Positions 1 to 7,977 of a stretch of 64,000 nt of DNA are shown in pieces. Where the stretch lies: the NCBI GenBank assembly GCA_014860575.1, contig JACZJK010000005.1:62001-126000 (forward strand). The letters are read 5' to 3'. The notes beneath the pieces are model-generated. The model was not told where the DNA came from and did not search any database. It saw only the letters and a list, made by a program, of their open reading frames with translations. The stretch is from Bacteroidales bacterium. Its GTDB lineage: Bacteria; Bacteroidota; Bacteroidia; Bacteroidales; JAAYJT01. Both the position numbers and the translations under genes were made by a program. Positions within the stretch are counted from its first letter, which is position 1; every line of letters starts with the position of its first letter.

Positions 1-2
1 TA

Positions 3-1205
3 CGTGATATCATCAAAGGTAATTTGGTTTCGGTTCGGACACGATTAAATGAGCTCATGTACGAACATGCCGCAGCCCTTGAGTTCGAAAAAGCACAGAT
101 TATCAAGGATAAACTAACTGTGCTGGAGCGTTACCGCAGTAAATCAACGGTGGTGAACCCGAGCATCAGCAATGTTGATGTTTTCTCACTCGTGAGAACC
201 GGAAATCTTGTTTATGTGAACTTTGTGAAGGTTGTAGATGGCGCCATTGTACAGTCACACACAATCGAAGTTCAAACCAGGCTTGATGAAACTGATGCCG
301 AAGTTCTTGTACTGGCCATAACCGAACTCAGACAGCGGTTTAACAGCGATGCCGGTGAAATCATCCTTCCGCTCAAACCAGGATTTGAAATTCCCGGAGT
401 TACTTTTACGGTTCCGCAACGCGGCGACAAAAAGCATTTACTTGAACTTTCCGAACGCAATGCAAGCTATTTCCGACTCGAACGCCAGAAACAGCGCGAC
501 CTTGTTGACCCTGAACGCCACACAAAACGAATTTTGGGTCAGATCCAAAAGGATTTGAACCTGAAAGAACTTCCCGAAAGGATAGAATGTTTTGATAATT
601 CAAATATTCAGGGAACCAATCCGGTAGCTGCCGTGGTGGTGTTTACCAATGCGAAACCTGATAAAAAAGAATACCGCCATTTCAATATCAGAACCGTAGA
701 AGGTCCTGACGATTTTGCTTCGATGTACGAGATTGTAACACGCCGATACAAGCGCCTGATTGAAGAAGAAAAGCCGTTGCCACAACTCATCATCATTGAC
801 GGCGGAAAAGGCCAGCTAAATGCAGCTTACAAAAGCCTCACCGATCTTTGTGTTCAGGATAAAACTGAAATCATTGGCATTGCCAAACGTCTCGAAGAAA
901 TTTATCATCCCGGCGATCCGTTGCCGCTTTACCTTGACAAAAAATCCGAAACACTTAAGGTAATCCAACAACTCCGCGATGAAGCCCACCGCTTTGCGAT
1001 CACACACCACCGCAAGAAACGAGAAAAAAGTACCATCAAAACCGAGCTGGTTGAAATTGAAGGAATTGGAAAAGTGCTTTCGGATAAACTACTCAATAAG
1101 TTCCGGTCGGTTAAAAACCTGAAAAAGGCTTCATTGGAAGAGTTGCAGGAGTGCATTGGCGCGAAAAAGGGCGAAGCGGTATTCAGGTTCTTTAAGCACG
1201 AATAA
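3..1205 (+). CDS. uvrC: UvrABC excinuclease subunit C, 3' part
   Basis: UvrC makes the two incisions around DNA lesions in nucleotide excision repair. The reading frame is open from base 3 with no start, so the gene is cut by the window edge and the N-terminal GIY-YIG domain is missing. Visible in order are a UVR motif (ALEFEKAQIIKDKL), the RNase H-like C-terminal nuclease core with its acidic residues in ECFDNSNIQG and IIDGGKGQLNAA, a conserved HHRKKREK segment, and a C-terminal helix-hairpin-helix region (EIEGIGKVLSDKLL). The TTG at base 24 is an internal codon, not a start. A possible terminator follows 70 bases downstream. Confidence 0.95.
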   Translation, partial: RDIIKGNLVSVRTRLNELMYEHAAALEFEKAQIIKDKLTVLERYRSKSTVVNPSISNVDVFSLVRTGNLVYVNFVKVVDGAIVQSHTIEVQTRLDETDAEVLVLAITELRQRFNSDAGEIILPLKPGFEIPGVTFTVPQRGDKKHLLELSERNASYFRLERQKQRDLVDPERHTKRILGQIQKDLNLKELPERIECFDNSNIQGTNPVAAVVVFTNAKPDKKEYRHFNIRTVEGPDDFASMYEIVTRRYKRLIEEEKPLPQLIIIDGGKGQLNAAYKSLTDLCVQDKTEIIGIAKRLEEIYHPGDPLPLYLDKKSETLKVIQQLRDEAHRFAITHHRKKREKSTIKTELVEIEGIGKVLSDKLLNKFRSVKNLKKASLEELQECIGAKKGEAVFRFFKHE

Positions 1206-1273
1206 GGCTGGTTAACTTTAAACTAAACCAACCTTGATGAGATCTTTCTTGATGCGTAGTTAACATCCTGACA

Positions 1274-1302
1274 AACCAGGAGTTATGGCTGGTTACTTTT
1301 TT
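1274..1302 (+). terminator. Possible rho-independent terminator after uvrC
   Basis: AACCAG (1274-1279) and CTGGTT (1289-1294) can pair around a 9-base loop, followed by a run of T at 1297-1302. The stem is only 6 bp and contains three A-T pairs, so this is a weak call. The rest of 1206-1503 is AT-rich with no gene seen. Confidence 0.4.
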
Positions 1303-1370
1303 ATTTAACTGCGTCTTAATTACTGAATAAAATATTATTTACAAGTTGCACCACGGATGGTAATTTGATA

Positions 1371-1378
1371 TACTTTCG
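1371..1378 (+). promoter_or_regulatory. Possible -7 box for the kamA operon
   Basis: TACTTTCG differs from the Bacteroidota -7 consensus TAnnTTTG at one position. It lies 125 bases upstream of the kamA start. The same TACTTTCG octamer precedes mgtE at 56432. No -33 TTG at the standard spacing was seen. Confidence 0.3.
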
Positions 1379-1503
1379 CTCGTTTTTCAGATGGCACAAT
1401 TAAAATAAAACTAAGCAGAAAAAAATGATCATCATATGATATCATTAACCACAAAGTATTAACAAACAGTAAACTAAAAAACAGACACCGCATTTTATAT
1501 ACC

Positions 1504-2790
1504 ATGGATACCGAACCAATTTCGGAGCTTGCCCTCCACGAGGACAAGCTCCAGGCTGATGACGAACCTCCCAGTTTGTCTGCAAAAGTGAACGGGTTTA
1601 ACCTTCAGCTTGTTAAACCAAATGGCCAATCCCCTAATGGTTCCGGTTCCGGAGCCATTATCCCATCAGAACAATCCCTTGAATTTTTTTACAAATATTA
1701 TCCTTCTGCCAGCTTGAATGACTGGAACGACTGGCGTTGGCAGGTTCGTAATAGCATTAAAAGTGTTGCGGCATTAAAGCAGTTTCTAAATCTAACCAGC
1801 GATGAACTTGCCTGTGATGAAAATGACAAGGTAAATTTGCCAATCAGGATTACACCTTACTACGCCTCGTTGCTTTCCCGCACTGATGAAATGCAGGCCA
1901 TACGCCGTTCTGTAGTACCGGTGAAGGAAGAATTATACATCAGTCCAGGTGAAGATCACGACCCGCTTTGCGAAGAACATTCCAGTCCGGTTCCCAACCT
2001 GGTACATCGTTACCCCGACAGGGCACTCTTTCTGATTACAGGCTTTTGCTCCACCTATTGCCGCTATTGCACGCGTTCGCACATGGTTGCGCAGGACGAC
2101 AAGCTGCATCTTGGTAAAAGTGCACTTGAACCGGCTTTCGAATACATCGCTGCCAATCCAGCCATCCGTGATGTATTGCTTTCAGGGGGCGATCCGCTTA
2201 CATTGGGCGACAGTTATATTGATTACGTGCTGAGCCGGCTCCGGGCTATTCCTCATGTTGAAATCATACGCATTGGCACCAAGGTTCCGGTGGTGCTTCC
2301 GCAAAGGATTACCAAAAGCCTGGTTGCTATGCTCAGCAAATATCACCCGCTGTTCATGAGCATTCACTTCACCCATCCCGACGAACTTACACCTGAAGTT
2401 GCCCAGGCTACAGCAAGGCTGGCCAACGCTGGCATTCCACTTGGCAGTCAGACGGTTTTGCTGAAAAGTATCAACGATGAAGTGCAAATCATGAAAAACC
2501 TCATGCAGGGTTTGTTGAAACTCAGGGTCAGACCCTATTATCTTTACCAGTGCGACCCTATTCCTGGTTCAACACATTTCAGGACACCGGTAGAAAAGGG
2601 GCTGGAAATCATTGAAGGGCTCCGGGGTCATACCAGCGGTTATGCCATTCCACATTTTGTGATTGATGCACCCGGAGGCGGCGGCAAAATTCCGCTTCTC
2701 CCTGAGTATTTTCTAGGAAAGGATGAACATGGAAATATCCGTTTGCGAAACTATGAAAACAAGATGTTCACTTATCCGGAAATTGAATAA
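1504..2790 (+). CDS. kamA: Lysine 2,3-aminomutase (radical SAM, PLP)
   Basis: Radical SAM enzyme that moves the alpha-amino group of L-lysine to the beta carbon, giving beta-lysine. Residues 182-189 hold the 4Fe-4S motif CSTYCRYC, SGGDP at 227-231 is the SAM-binding glycine motif, and K395 in APGGGGKIP is the PLP-binding lysine. Counting back from that lysine, D351 (YQCD) and D388 (VIDAP) fall where lysine aminomutases keep the two aspartates that bind the substrate side-chain amine; glutamate 2,3-aminomutases replace them. Length (428 aa) fits the family. A roughly 50-residue low-complexity N-terminal extension precedes the usual WRWQ start of the fold. It is the first gene of a tight operon with acetyltransferases, a deacetylase and peptide-ligase-like enzymes and with no lysine fermentation genes, which points to making beta-lysine for a product rather than degrading lysine. 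Confidence 0.9.
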   Translation: MDTEPISELALHEDKLQADDEPPSLSAKVNGFNLQLVKPNGQSPNGSGSGAIIPSEQSLEFFYKYYPSASLNDWNDWRWQVRNSIKSVAALKQFLNLTSDELACDENDKVNLPIRITPYYASLLSRTDEMQAIRRSVVPVKEELYISPGEDHDPLCEEHSSPVPNLVHRYPDRALFLITGFCSTYCRYCTRSHMVAQDDKLHLGKSALEPAFEYIAANPAIRDVLLSGGDPLTLGDSYIDYVLSRLRAIPHVEIIRIGTKVPVVLPQRITKSLVAMLSKYHPLFMSIHFTHPDELTPEVAQATARLANAGIPLGSQTVLLKSINDEVQIMKNLMQGLLKLRVRPYYLYQCDPIPGSTHFRTPVEKGLEIIEGLRGHTSGYAIPHFVIDAPGGGGKIPLLPEYFLGKDEHGNIRLRNYENKMFTYPEIE

Positions 2791-2793
2791 GCC

Positions 2794-4560
2794 ATGTTTC
2801 GTATCCGGACAATAACCAACGATCTTTATCTGCGGGATAAAGCAGCCATTGAGCAGGTAAAGCAAATCCTTGTTTCGCACTTTCCGGAGGTTGATCCTCA
2901 AAAATTTGATCTTATCCCTGAGCAGTTAAGAAATCCGTTGAAATATAAATTCTCTGTAAGGGTTTTTGTGCTTGAAAACTTCAGCGGATTCGTTAAAGGT
3001 TTTGCCACGCTTTATTATGCCCCGGATATAAATTTCTGCTTCCTCGAGTTTATCGCCACCAGTAAAGATGCTACCTCTGGAGGGGTTGGAAGTGCACTGT
3101 ATGAAAGGGTCAGGGAAGAATCAAAAGAACTTGGAGCACTGGGCTTATTTTTCGAATGTTTACCTGATCATCCTACATTTTGCAAAGATGCTGATCTCAT
3201 TACCAAAAACAAAAAGCGCTTAAAATTCTACGAAAAGTTTGGAGCCAGACCCATCATCAATACCTTATACGAGCTTCCTGTGAACGAAGCCGATACTTGT
3301 CCGCCTTTGCTGGTTTTTGATGATCTGGATCGTCCTGAACCATTGGTTGGTAAAGACCTGAAGAAAATCGTAGCGGCAATACTTGAAAGGAAGTATTCCG
3401 ATTATTGCCCTGCAAGGTACAGGCAAAAAGTGCTTAATTCCATAAAAGACGGGCCAGTGGAGAGAAGGCCATATTTATACCGTAAATCAGAACCTGCAAA
3501 TAAAAACATTGCAGATCTGCTATTGCGGCGCAGGATATTCCTTGTGGTCAACGATAAACATTCAATCCACCATGTCAGGGAAAGGGGTTATGTGGAATCG
3601 CCGGTAAGGATTGAAAGTATCAGGAAAGAGATAAACAAAACCGGTTTGTTTGAGGAAATCAAACCTTTACTTTTTACCGAAGATCATATCCGCAAGGTTC
3701 ATTCATCCGGTCTGGTTAATTATCTTAAGAAAGTTTGCGAAGACCTCAAACCAGGTCAATCGGTTTATCCATATGTTTTCCCGATAAGGAATGCAGCAAA
3801 ACCACCCAAAGACCGCTCAGTAGCTGCTGGTTATTATTGTATAGACACTTTTACTCCAATCAATAAAAACGCCTACCTGGCTGCAAAAAGGGCGGTAGAT
3901 TGCGTAATTACTGCAAGTCAGAAACTTCTTGAGGAACATCCGCTTTCCTATGCTTTGATCAGGCCACCGGGTCATCATTCAGAAAAAAGGGTTTTTGGTG
4001 GGTTTTGTTATTTTAACAATATTGCGGTGGCGGCTAATTTCTTGAGTGAATACGGTAAAGTGGCTATCCTGGATATTGATTATCACCACGGAAACGGGCA
4101 ACAGGATATTTTTTATCATCGCAGCGATGTGCTCACCATTTCTATCCACGGTCATCCATCATTTGCATATCCGTATTTTACTGGTTTTGACGACGAAAAA
4201 GGAACCGGCGATGGAACCGGTTTCAACATCAATTATCCATTACCGGAAATATGCACAACGGCAGCTTATCATGAAACTCTTTTAAAAGCACTTAAAAAGA
4301 TAAAAACCTTCAGTCCGCGTTTTTTACTGGTTTCACTGGGCTTTGATATAGCAAAAGGTGACCCGACCGGAACATGGAGTTTTACAGCTCCTGATTTTTA
4401 TAGGAACGGTCAGTTGATTGGCCAAATGAAGTTTCCAACGCTGGTTGTTCAGGAAGGGGGTTATAAAAATGTATCGCTTGGCATCAATGCCCGGCACTTT
4501 TTCAAAGGCCTGTGGGATGGGAGGTTTTCAAACAATACAACTGCTAATCACATAAAATGA
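2794..4560 (+). CDS. GNAT acetyltransferase fused to acetylpolyamine-type deacetylase
   Basis: Two-domain protein starting 3 bases after kamA. Residues 1-165 look like a GNAT N-acetyltransferase, with an acetyl-CoA-binding GGVGSALYERV segment near 96-106. Residues 248-575 are a zinc-dependent deacetylase of the histone deacetylase/acetylpolyamine amidohydrolase superfamily. The catalytic set looks complete: H394-H395 (PPGHH), zinc ligands D429 and H431 (DIDYHHGNG) and D518 (SLGFD), and Y557 (QEGGY). HGHPSFAYPYFTGF and the glycine-rich stretch after it resemble acetylpolyamine amidohydrolases rather than histone-type enzymes, suggesting a small acetylated amine substrate. One polypeptide could both add and remove an acetyl group. 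Its stop overlaps the next start (ATGA at 4557), so translation is probably coupled. The precise substrate is inference; acetyl-beta-lysine is the obvious candidate. Confidence 0.85.
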   Translation: MFRIRTITNDLYLRDKAAIEQVKQILVSHFPEVDPQKFDLIPEQLRNPLKYKFSVRVFVLENFSGFVKGFATLYYAPDINFCFLEFIATSKDATSGGVGSALYERVREESKELGALGLFFECLPDHPTFCKDADLITKNKKRLKFYEKFGARPIINTLYELPVNEADTCPPLLVFDDLDRPEPLVGKDLKKIVAAILERKYSDYCPARYRQKVLNSIKDGPVERRPYLYRKSEPANKNIADLLLRRRIFLVVNDKHSIHHVRERGYVESPVRIESIRKEINKTGLFEEIKPLLFTEDHIRKVHSSGLVNYLKKVCEDLKPGQSVYPYVFPIRNAAKPPKDRSVAAGYYCIDTFTPINKNAYLAAKRAVDCVITASQKLLEEHPLSYALIRPPGHHSEKRVFGGFCYFNNIAVAANFLSEYGKVAILDIDYHHGNGQQDIFYHRSDVLTISIHGHPSFAYPYFTGFDDEKGTGDGTGFNINYPLPEICTTAAYHETLLKALKKIKTFSPRFLLVSLGFDIAKGDPTGTWSFTAPDFYRNGQLIGQMKFPTLVVQEGGYKNVSLGINARHFFKGLWDGRFSNNTTANHIK

Positions 4561-5540
4561 AAATAGGTCTCACATTTGATTTAAAAACCACTTATTTGCA
4601 ACAGGGTTTCTCACATGAGGAAGTGGCTGAATTTGATTCGGAAGAAACCATCGCCGGCATTGAATCAACCCTGAATGAATTGGGTTATCAAACCGAAAGG
4701 ATTGGAAATATTGTGGAACTTACGCAAGCTTTGGTTTCGGGAAAGTGCTGGGATTTGGTGTTTAATATTGCCGAAGGTTATTACGGCATTGGGCGCGAAG
4801 CCCAGGTTCCTGCATTGCTTGATGCATTCCGCATTCCCTATGTTTTTTCTGATCCCATGGTGCTTTCACTTACGCTTCACAAGGCTATGGCCAAGCATGT
4901 GATTCGTGGAAATGGAATCCCAACTGCTGCTTTTGTGGTCGTAAAAAATGAAAAGGATTTAGAAAACATCAACCTGGAGTATCCATTGTTTATCAAACCT
5001 GTGGCTGAAGGAACCGGGAAAGGAATATCGCAAAAATCTCTTGTAACCAATCGTATGGATCTTGAGTTGAATGCAAAAGAACTCCTGGATAAATTCAAAC
5101 AGCCCGTGTTGGTTGAAGAATACCTTCCGGGAAGGGAATTTACTGTTGGAATAACCGGCACCGGAAACGAAGCTGCACCATGCGGAATCATGGAAGTGAT
5201 AGTGTACGGGAAAATTGAAGAACAGGTTTATTCACTGCAAAACAAAGAAGAGTATGAATCAAGGGTCGCATATTCCATTCCTGAAAAATCAATTACTGAA
5301 TACTGTTACGATGTTGCGTTAAGATCCTGGAATGCATTGGAATGCCGCGATGGAGGCCGTGTTGATCTGCGGCTCGATAAAAATGGCGTTCCAAATTTTA
5401 TAGAAGTCAACCCGCTCGCGGGCTTGAACCCAATCCATTCTGATCTACCGATTTTATGCAAGTTGAACGGAATTTCTTACAAGGATCTGATTGGCATGAT
5501 TATGCAATCAGCCTTGAAACGCATCAATAACCATCCATAA
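4557..5540 (+). CDS. D-Ala-D-Ala ligase-like ATP-grasp enzyme (first of pair)
   Basis: ATP-grasp carboxylate-amine ligase of the D-alanine-D-alanine ligase superfamily, 327 aa. The N-terminal substrate lobe has FNIAEGYYGIGREAQ (69-83), the central domain has the ATP-binding lysine in FIKPVAEGTGKG (145-156), and the C-terminal part has EEYLPGREFTVG (187-198), D270 in VDLRLD, and metal ligands E283 and N285 in FIEVNPLAGLNP. Ddl itself normally has GSS where this has GTG. The enzyme would join an amino acid carboxylate to an amine via an acyl phosphate. It overlaps the upstream gene by 4 bases and sits 9 bases before a second ATP-grasp gene, so a cytoplasmic dipeptide or conjugate is likely. A cell-wall Ddl role is unlikely because no mur genes are near. 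Confidence 0.8.
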   Translation: MKIGLTFDLKTTYLQQGFSHEEVAEFDSEETIAGIESTLNELGYQTERIGNIVELTQALVSGKCWDLVFNIAEGYYGIGREAQVPALLDAFRIPYVFSDPMVLSLTLHKAMAKHVIRGNGIPTAAFVVVKNEKDLENINLEYPLFIKPVAEGTGKGISQKSLVTNRMDLELNAKELLDKFKQPVLVEEYLPGREFTVGITGTGNEAAPCGIMEVIVYGKIEEQVYSLQNKEEYESRVAYSIPEKSITEYCYDVALRSWNALECRDGGRVDLRLDKNGVPNFIEVNPLAGLNPIHSDLPILCKLNGISYKDLIGMIMQSALKRINNHP

Positions 5541-5549
5541 CCACTGGGC

Positions 5550-6542
5550 ATGCCAACAGCACTGATTTTTCATAGTAAACTCGGACCCAATCCACCGCCA
5601 GATGAACTGGATGTGCTGGACGAAGCAAAATATTTTAGGGACGGATTAGCCACATTGGGCTACGAGGTTCATCAATTTGATTTTGAAAATGACCTCGACA
5701 GGAACATTGATCAAATCAATTTAATGCAAGCTGATTTCGTTGTGAATCTGGTTGAAACAATCAATGCCGATGGCCGCCTCATTCATATTGCACCGGCATT
5801 TTTTGAGCATCATGCCATCCCATTCACTGGTTGCCCATCCGAAGCCATTTATGTTACCAGCAACAAGTTGCTTTCAAAGAAGATAATGCAACTTGCAGGA
5901 ATAAAAACTCCAGCATTTTCAATCAATCCTGACGAACTAAAATCACGGTTCAGCGGTCAGCAATTCCTTTTAAAGTCGCTTTGGGAACATGCGTCATTTG
6001 GTATGGATGAACACAACCCGGTTTTTATCGGAAATGCTGAAATCATTGCTGAGAGCCTTACAGAGAAAAACAAGCAACACAACACATATTTTGCTGAAGA
6101 ATACATCGAAGGGCGTGAATTCAATGTTTCGGTGATAGCCGGAAAGAATGGGCCAATGGTGCTACCCATCGCCGAAATCAAATTCATCAATTACCCTGAT
6201 GCGAAACCTAAAATTGTGGGCTACCGCGCCAAATGGGATGAAGCATCTTTTGAGTATAAAAATACCGTCAGGCATTTTGTTGACGAAACCGCAGAACCCG
6301 ATCTTTGTGGTCGCATCAGGAAAATATGCCTGCAATGCTGGAAAGAATTCAGCTTAAAAGGTTACGTGAGGGTTGATTTCAGGATGGATGTAAACGGCCA
6401 ACTTTATGTGCTTGAAATAAACGCCAACCCGTGCATTTCGGCTGATAGCGGATTTGTGGCAGCCGCAACGGTACAAGGCCTGTCGCAGGCTGAGATAGTC
6501 AACTTAATTATTAACGATTTAAGTGGGAGCAATGAAAAATAA
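5550..6542 (+). CDS. Divergent D-Ala-D-Ala ligase-like ATP-grasp enzyme (second of pair)
   Basis: Second ATP-grasp protein, 330 aa, with the same order of elements but more divergent. N-terminal lobe: FVVNLVETINADGR (63-76), where Ddl proteins have the FN..EG...E motif. ATP-binding region: LLKSLWEHASFGMD (140-153), where the usual KPxxxGSSxG loop is not recognisable although a lysine (K142) is kept. C-terminal: EEYIEGREFNVSV (183-195), VDFRMD (275-280) and metal ligands E289 and N291/N293 in LEINANPC. It probably couples a different acid or amine from its neighbour. It ends 11 bases inside the next gene, consistent with one transcript. It could instead be a regulatory or inactive partner of the first ligase; the retained C-terminal metal residues argue for activity. 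Confidence 0.75.
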   Translation: MPTALIFHSKLGPNPPPDELDVLDEAKYFRDGLATLGYEVHQFDFENDLDRNIDQINLMQADFVVNLVETINADGRLIHIAPAFFEHHAIPFTGCPSEAIYVTSNKLLSKKIMQLAGIKTPAFSINPDELKSRFSGQQFLLKSLWEHASFGMDEHNPVFIGNAEIIAESLTEKNKQHNTYFAEEYIEGREFNVSVIAGKNGPMVLPIAEIKFINYPDAKPKIVGYRAKWDEASFEYKNTVRHFVDETAEPDLCGRIRKICLQCWKEFSLKGYVRVDFRMDVNGQLYVLEINANPCISADSGFVAAATVQGLSQAEIVNLIINDLSGSNEK

Positions 6543-7017
6543 TATAATAATCCGTTCTGTGGTGAAGCCTGAAGATGTGGAATACGTCAGGGAAATAGTA
6601 ACATCCACAAATTTTTTCCATAGCTATGAGATTGATGTTGCCGTTGAATTGATTGAAGAGACTCTCAACAAAGGCAACGAGAGCGGATACAGTTTCCTTT
6701 TTGCTGAAGTTGATGGTAAACCAGTTGCCTACAGTTGTTTCGGGTTAATTCCGTGTACTAAGTCAAGTTATGATCTGTATTGGATCGTGGTTCACCATGA
6801 TTTTCGTGGTCACGGAATTGGAAAAAAATTATTGGAATTAACTGAACAGGCCGCAAGGGAAATTGGTGGTTCGGGCATATATGCCGAAACCTCCTCGCAA
6901 CCATTATACGAACCTACCCGTCGGTTTTATATTTCCAATAATTATATCGAAGAAGCCCGACTGAAGGATTTTTACAATCTTCGAGATGATAAGTTGGTGT
7001 ATTCCAAGCGTTTGTAA
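6532..7017 (+). CDS. GNAT family N-acetyltransferase
   Basis: Stand-alone GNAT acetyltransferase of 161 aa. The acetyl-CoA pyrophosphate loop is visible as HHDFRGHGIGKKLLE (motif RGHGIG), followed by a C-terminal FYISNNYIEEARLKDFY segment typical of the last strand-helix unit. I prefer ATG 6532 over the in-frame GTG 6523 because ATG follows a GGGAG (6525-6529) and keeps only an 11-base overlap with the upstream ligase. As last gene of the kamA operon it could acetylate the beta-lysine-derived product, as AblB does to beta-lysine in methanogens and Bacillus, although clear similarity to AblB cannot be claimed by eye. Confidence 0.8.
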   Translation: MKNNIIIRSVVKPEDVEYVREIVTSTNFFHSYEIDVAVELIEETLNKGNESGYSFLFAEVDGKPVAYSCFGLIPCTKSSYDLYWIVVHHDFRGHGIGKKLLELTEQAAREIGGSGIYAETSSQPLYEPTRRFYISNNYIEEARLKDFYNLRDDKLVYSKRL

Positions 7018-7103
7018 GGTAATCTAAAATATCGCGTTTATAGCGATCCAAATACTTAAATAAAAAACAATAACCTCTTAATGCCGTATATTGCTAATTA
7101 AAG

Positions 7104-7111
7104 TACCTTTG
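7104..7111 (+). promoter_or_regulatory. -7 box (TAnnTTTG) upstream of hemD
   Basis: TACCTTTG matches the Bacteroidota -7 consensus exactly and lies 50 bases before the hemD ATG. No TTG was found at the -33 position, so only half of the promoter is supported. Confidence 0.5.
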
Positions 7112-7160
7112 CAAAAAATTTCGAAACCCAACATTTCTAGGAATTTATTAAGGAAAGCAT

Positions 7161-7910
7161 ATGAAGGTTAAAAAGATTTTGGTTTCCCAACCCCAACCTG
7201 AGAATGAAAAATCACCTTATTTTGACCTTGCATCAAAGTACAGTATGCAAATTGACTTTCAACCTTTTATTAAGGTTCAAGGTTTAACGGCATCGGAGTT
7301 TCGCAAGCAAAAAATTTATTTACAGGATTATACTGCAATCATTTTTACAAGTAAGAATGCAGTGGACCATTTTTTCAGGTTGTGTACTGAATTGCGCTAC
7401 ACGGTTCCTGAAACCCTGAAGTACTTCTGTATTACCGAGGCTATTGCACTTTACACACAAAAGTATATTGTATATCGCAAGCGTAAAATATTTTATGGAA
7501 ACCGTGATTTTGCCGAGTTGGTAGATCTTATTAAAAAGCATTCCGATGAAAAGTTTCTCTTTCCTGCTTCCGATGTTTGCAAGGAGGAACAGCACCGCAT
7601 GCTAGAAGCAAGCAAGATAAATTATTCGAAGTCGGTTTTCTACAAAACGGTACACAACGAAATGAATAAACTCGGTGATTTGGATTATGATATGATCGTT
7701 TTTTTCAGCCCCGAAGGAATCAAATCCTTGTTCAAAAACTTTCCTGATTTCAAACAGGGAGATATTCAGATTGGAGCCTTTGGTAATGCAACTGCCCAGG
7801 CGATTACCAGTGCAGGTTTGAGATTGGACTTGCAGGCACCACTTCCCGAGGCGCCATCAATGACTATGGCGTTGGATATGTATCTTGCCAGAATAGGCAA
7901 CGGGAAATAA
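7161..7910 (+). CDS. hemD: Uroporphyrinogen-III synthase
   Basis: Converts hydroxymethylbilane to uroporphyrinogen III with inversion of ring D, the branch point of heme, siroheme and cobalamin synthesis. The 249-aa protein shows the expected two-lobed alpha/beta pattern: TAIIFTSKNAVDHF in the first lobe (a TSxNA motif) and DMIVFFSPEGIKSLF with GAFGNATAQAI in the second. Overall identity to model HemD proteins is low, as usual in this family. It has its own -7 box at 7104 and a strong terminator after it. No other heme genes are nearby. Confidence 0.85.
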   Translation: MKVKKILVSQPQPENEKSPYFDLASKYSMQIDFQPFIKVQGLTASEFRKQKIYLQDYTAIIFTSKNAVDHFFRLCTELRYTVPETLKYFCITEAIALYTQKYIVYRKRKIFYGNRDFAELVDLIKKHSDEKFLFPASDVCKEEQHRMLEASKINYSKSVFYKTVHNEMNKLGDLDYDMIVFFSPEGIKSLFKNFPDFKQGDIQIGAFGNATAQAITSAGLRLDLQAPLPEAPSMTMALDMYLARIGNGK

Positions 7911-7930
7911 TAAACAGCTTATAAAATAAA

Positions 7931-7963
7931 AAAGGCTGCTTCGGATAGAAGTAGCCTTTTTTT
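7931..7963. terminator. Bidirectional rho-independent terminator between hemD and tonB
   Basis: AGGCTGCTTC (7933-7942) pairs with GAAGTAGCCT (7948-7957) with one G-T wobble around a 5-base loop. A tract of A lies on the left and T on the right, so it can serve both convergent genes. Confidence 0.85.
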
Positions 7964-7977
7964 ATGATTAAAAGTTT

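Noticed and set aside
1504-2790. Glutamate 2,3-aminomutase, or the lysine fermentation pathway
   Set aside because: The two positions that recognise the lysine side chain are both Asp (D351, D388), as in lysine enzymes, and no kamDE, kdd, kce or kal genes are near.
4557-6542. Cell-wall D-alanine ligases
   Set aside because: Two divergent Ddl-like genes in tandem, altered ATP loop motifs and no mur genes nearby fit amide ligases of another pathway better.
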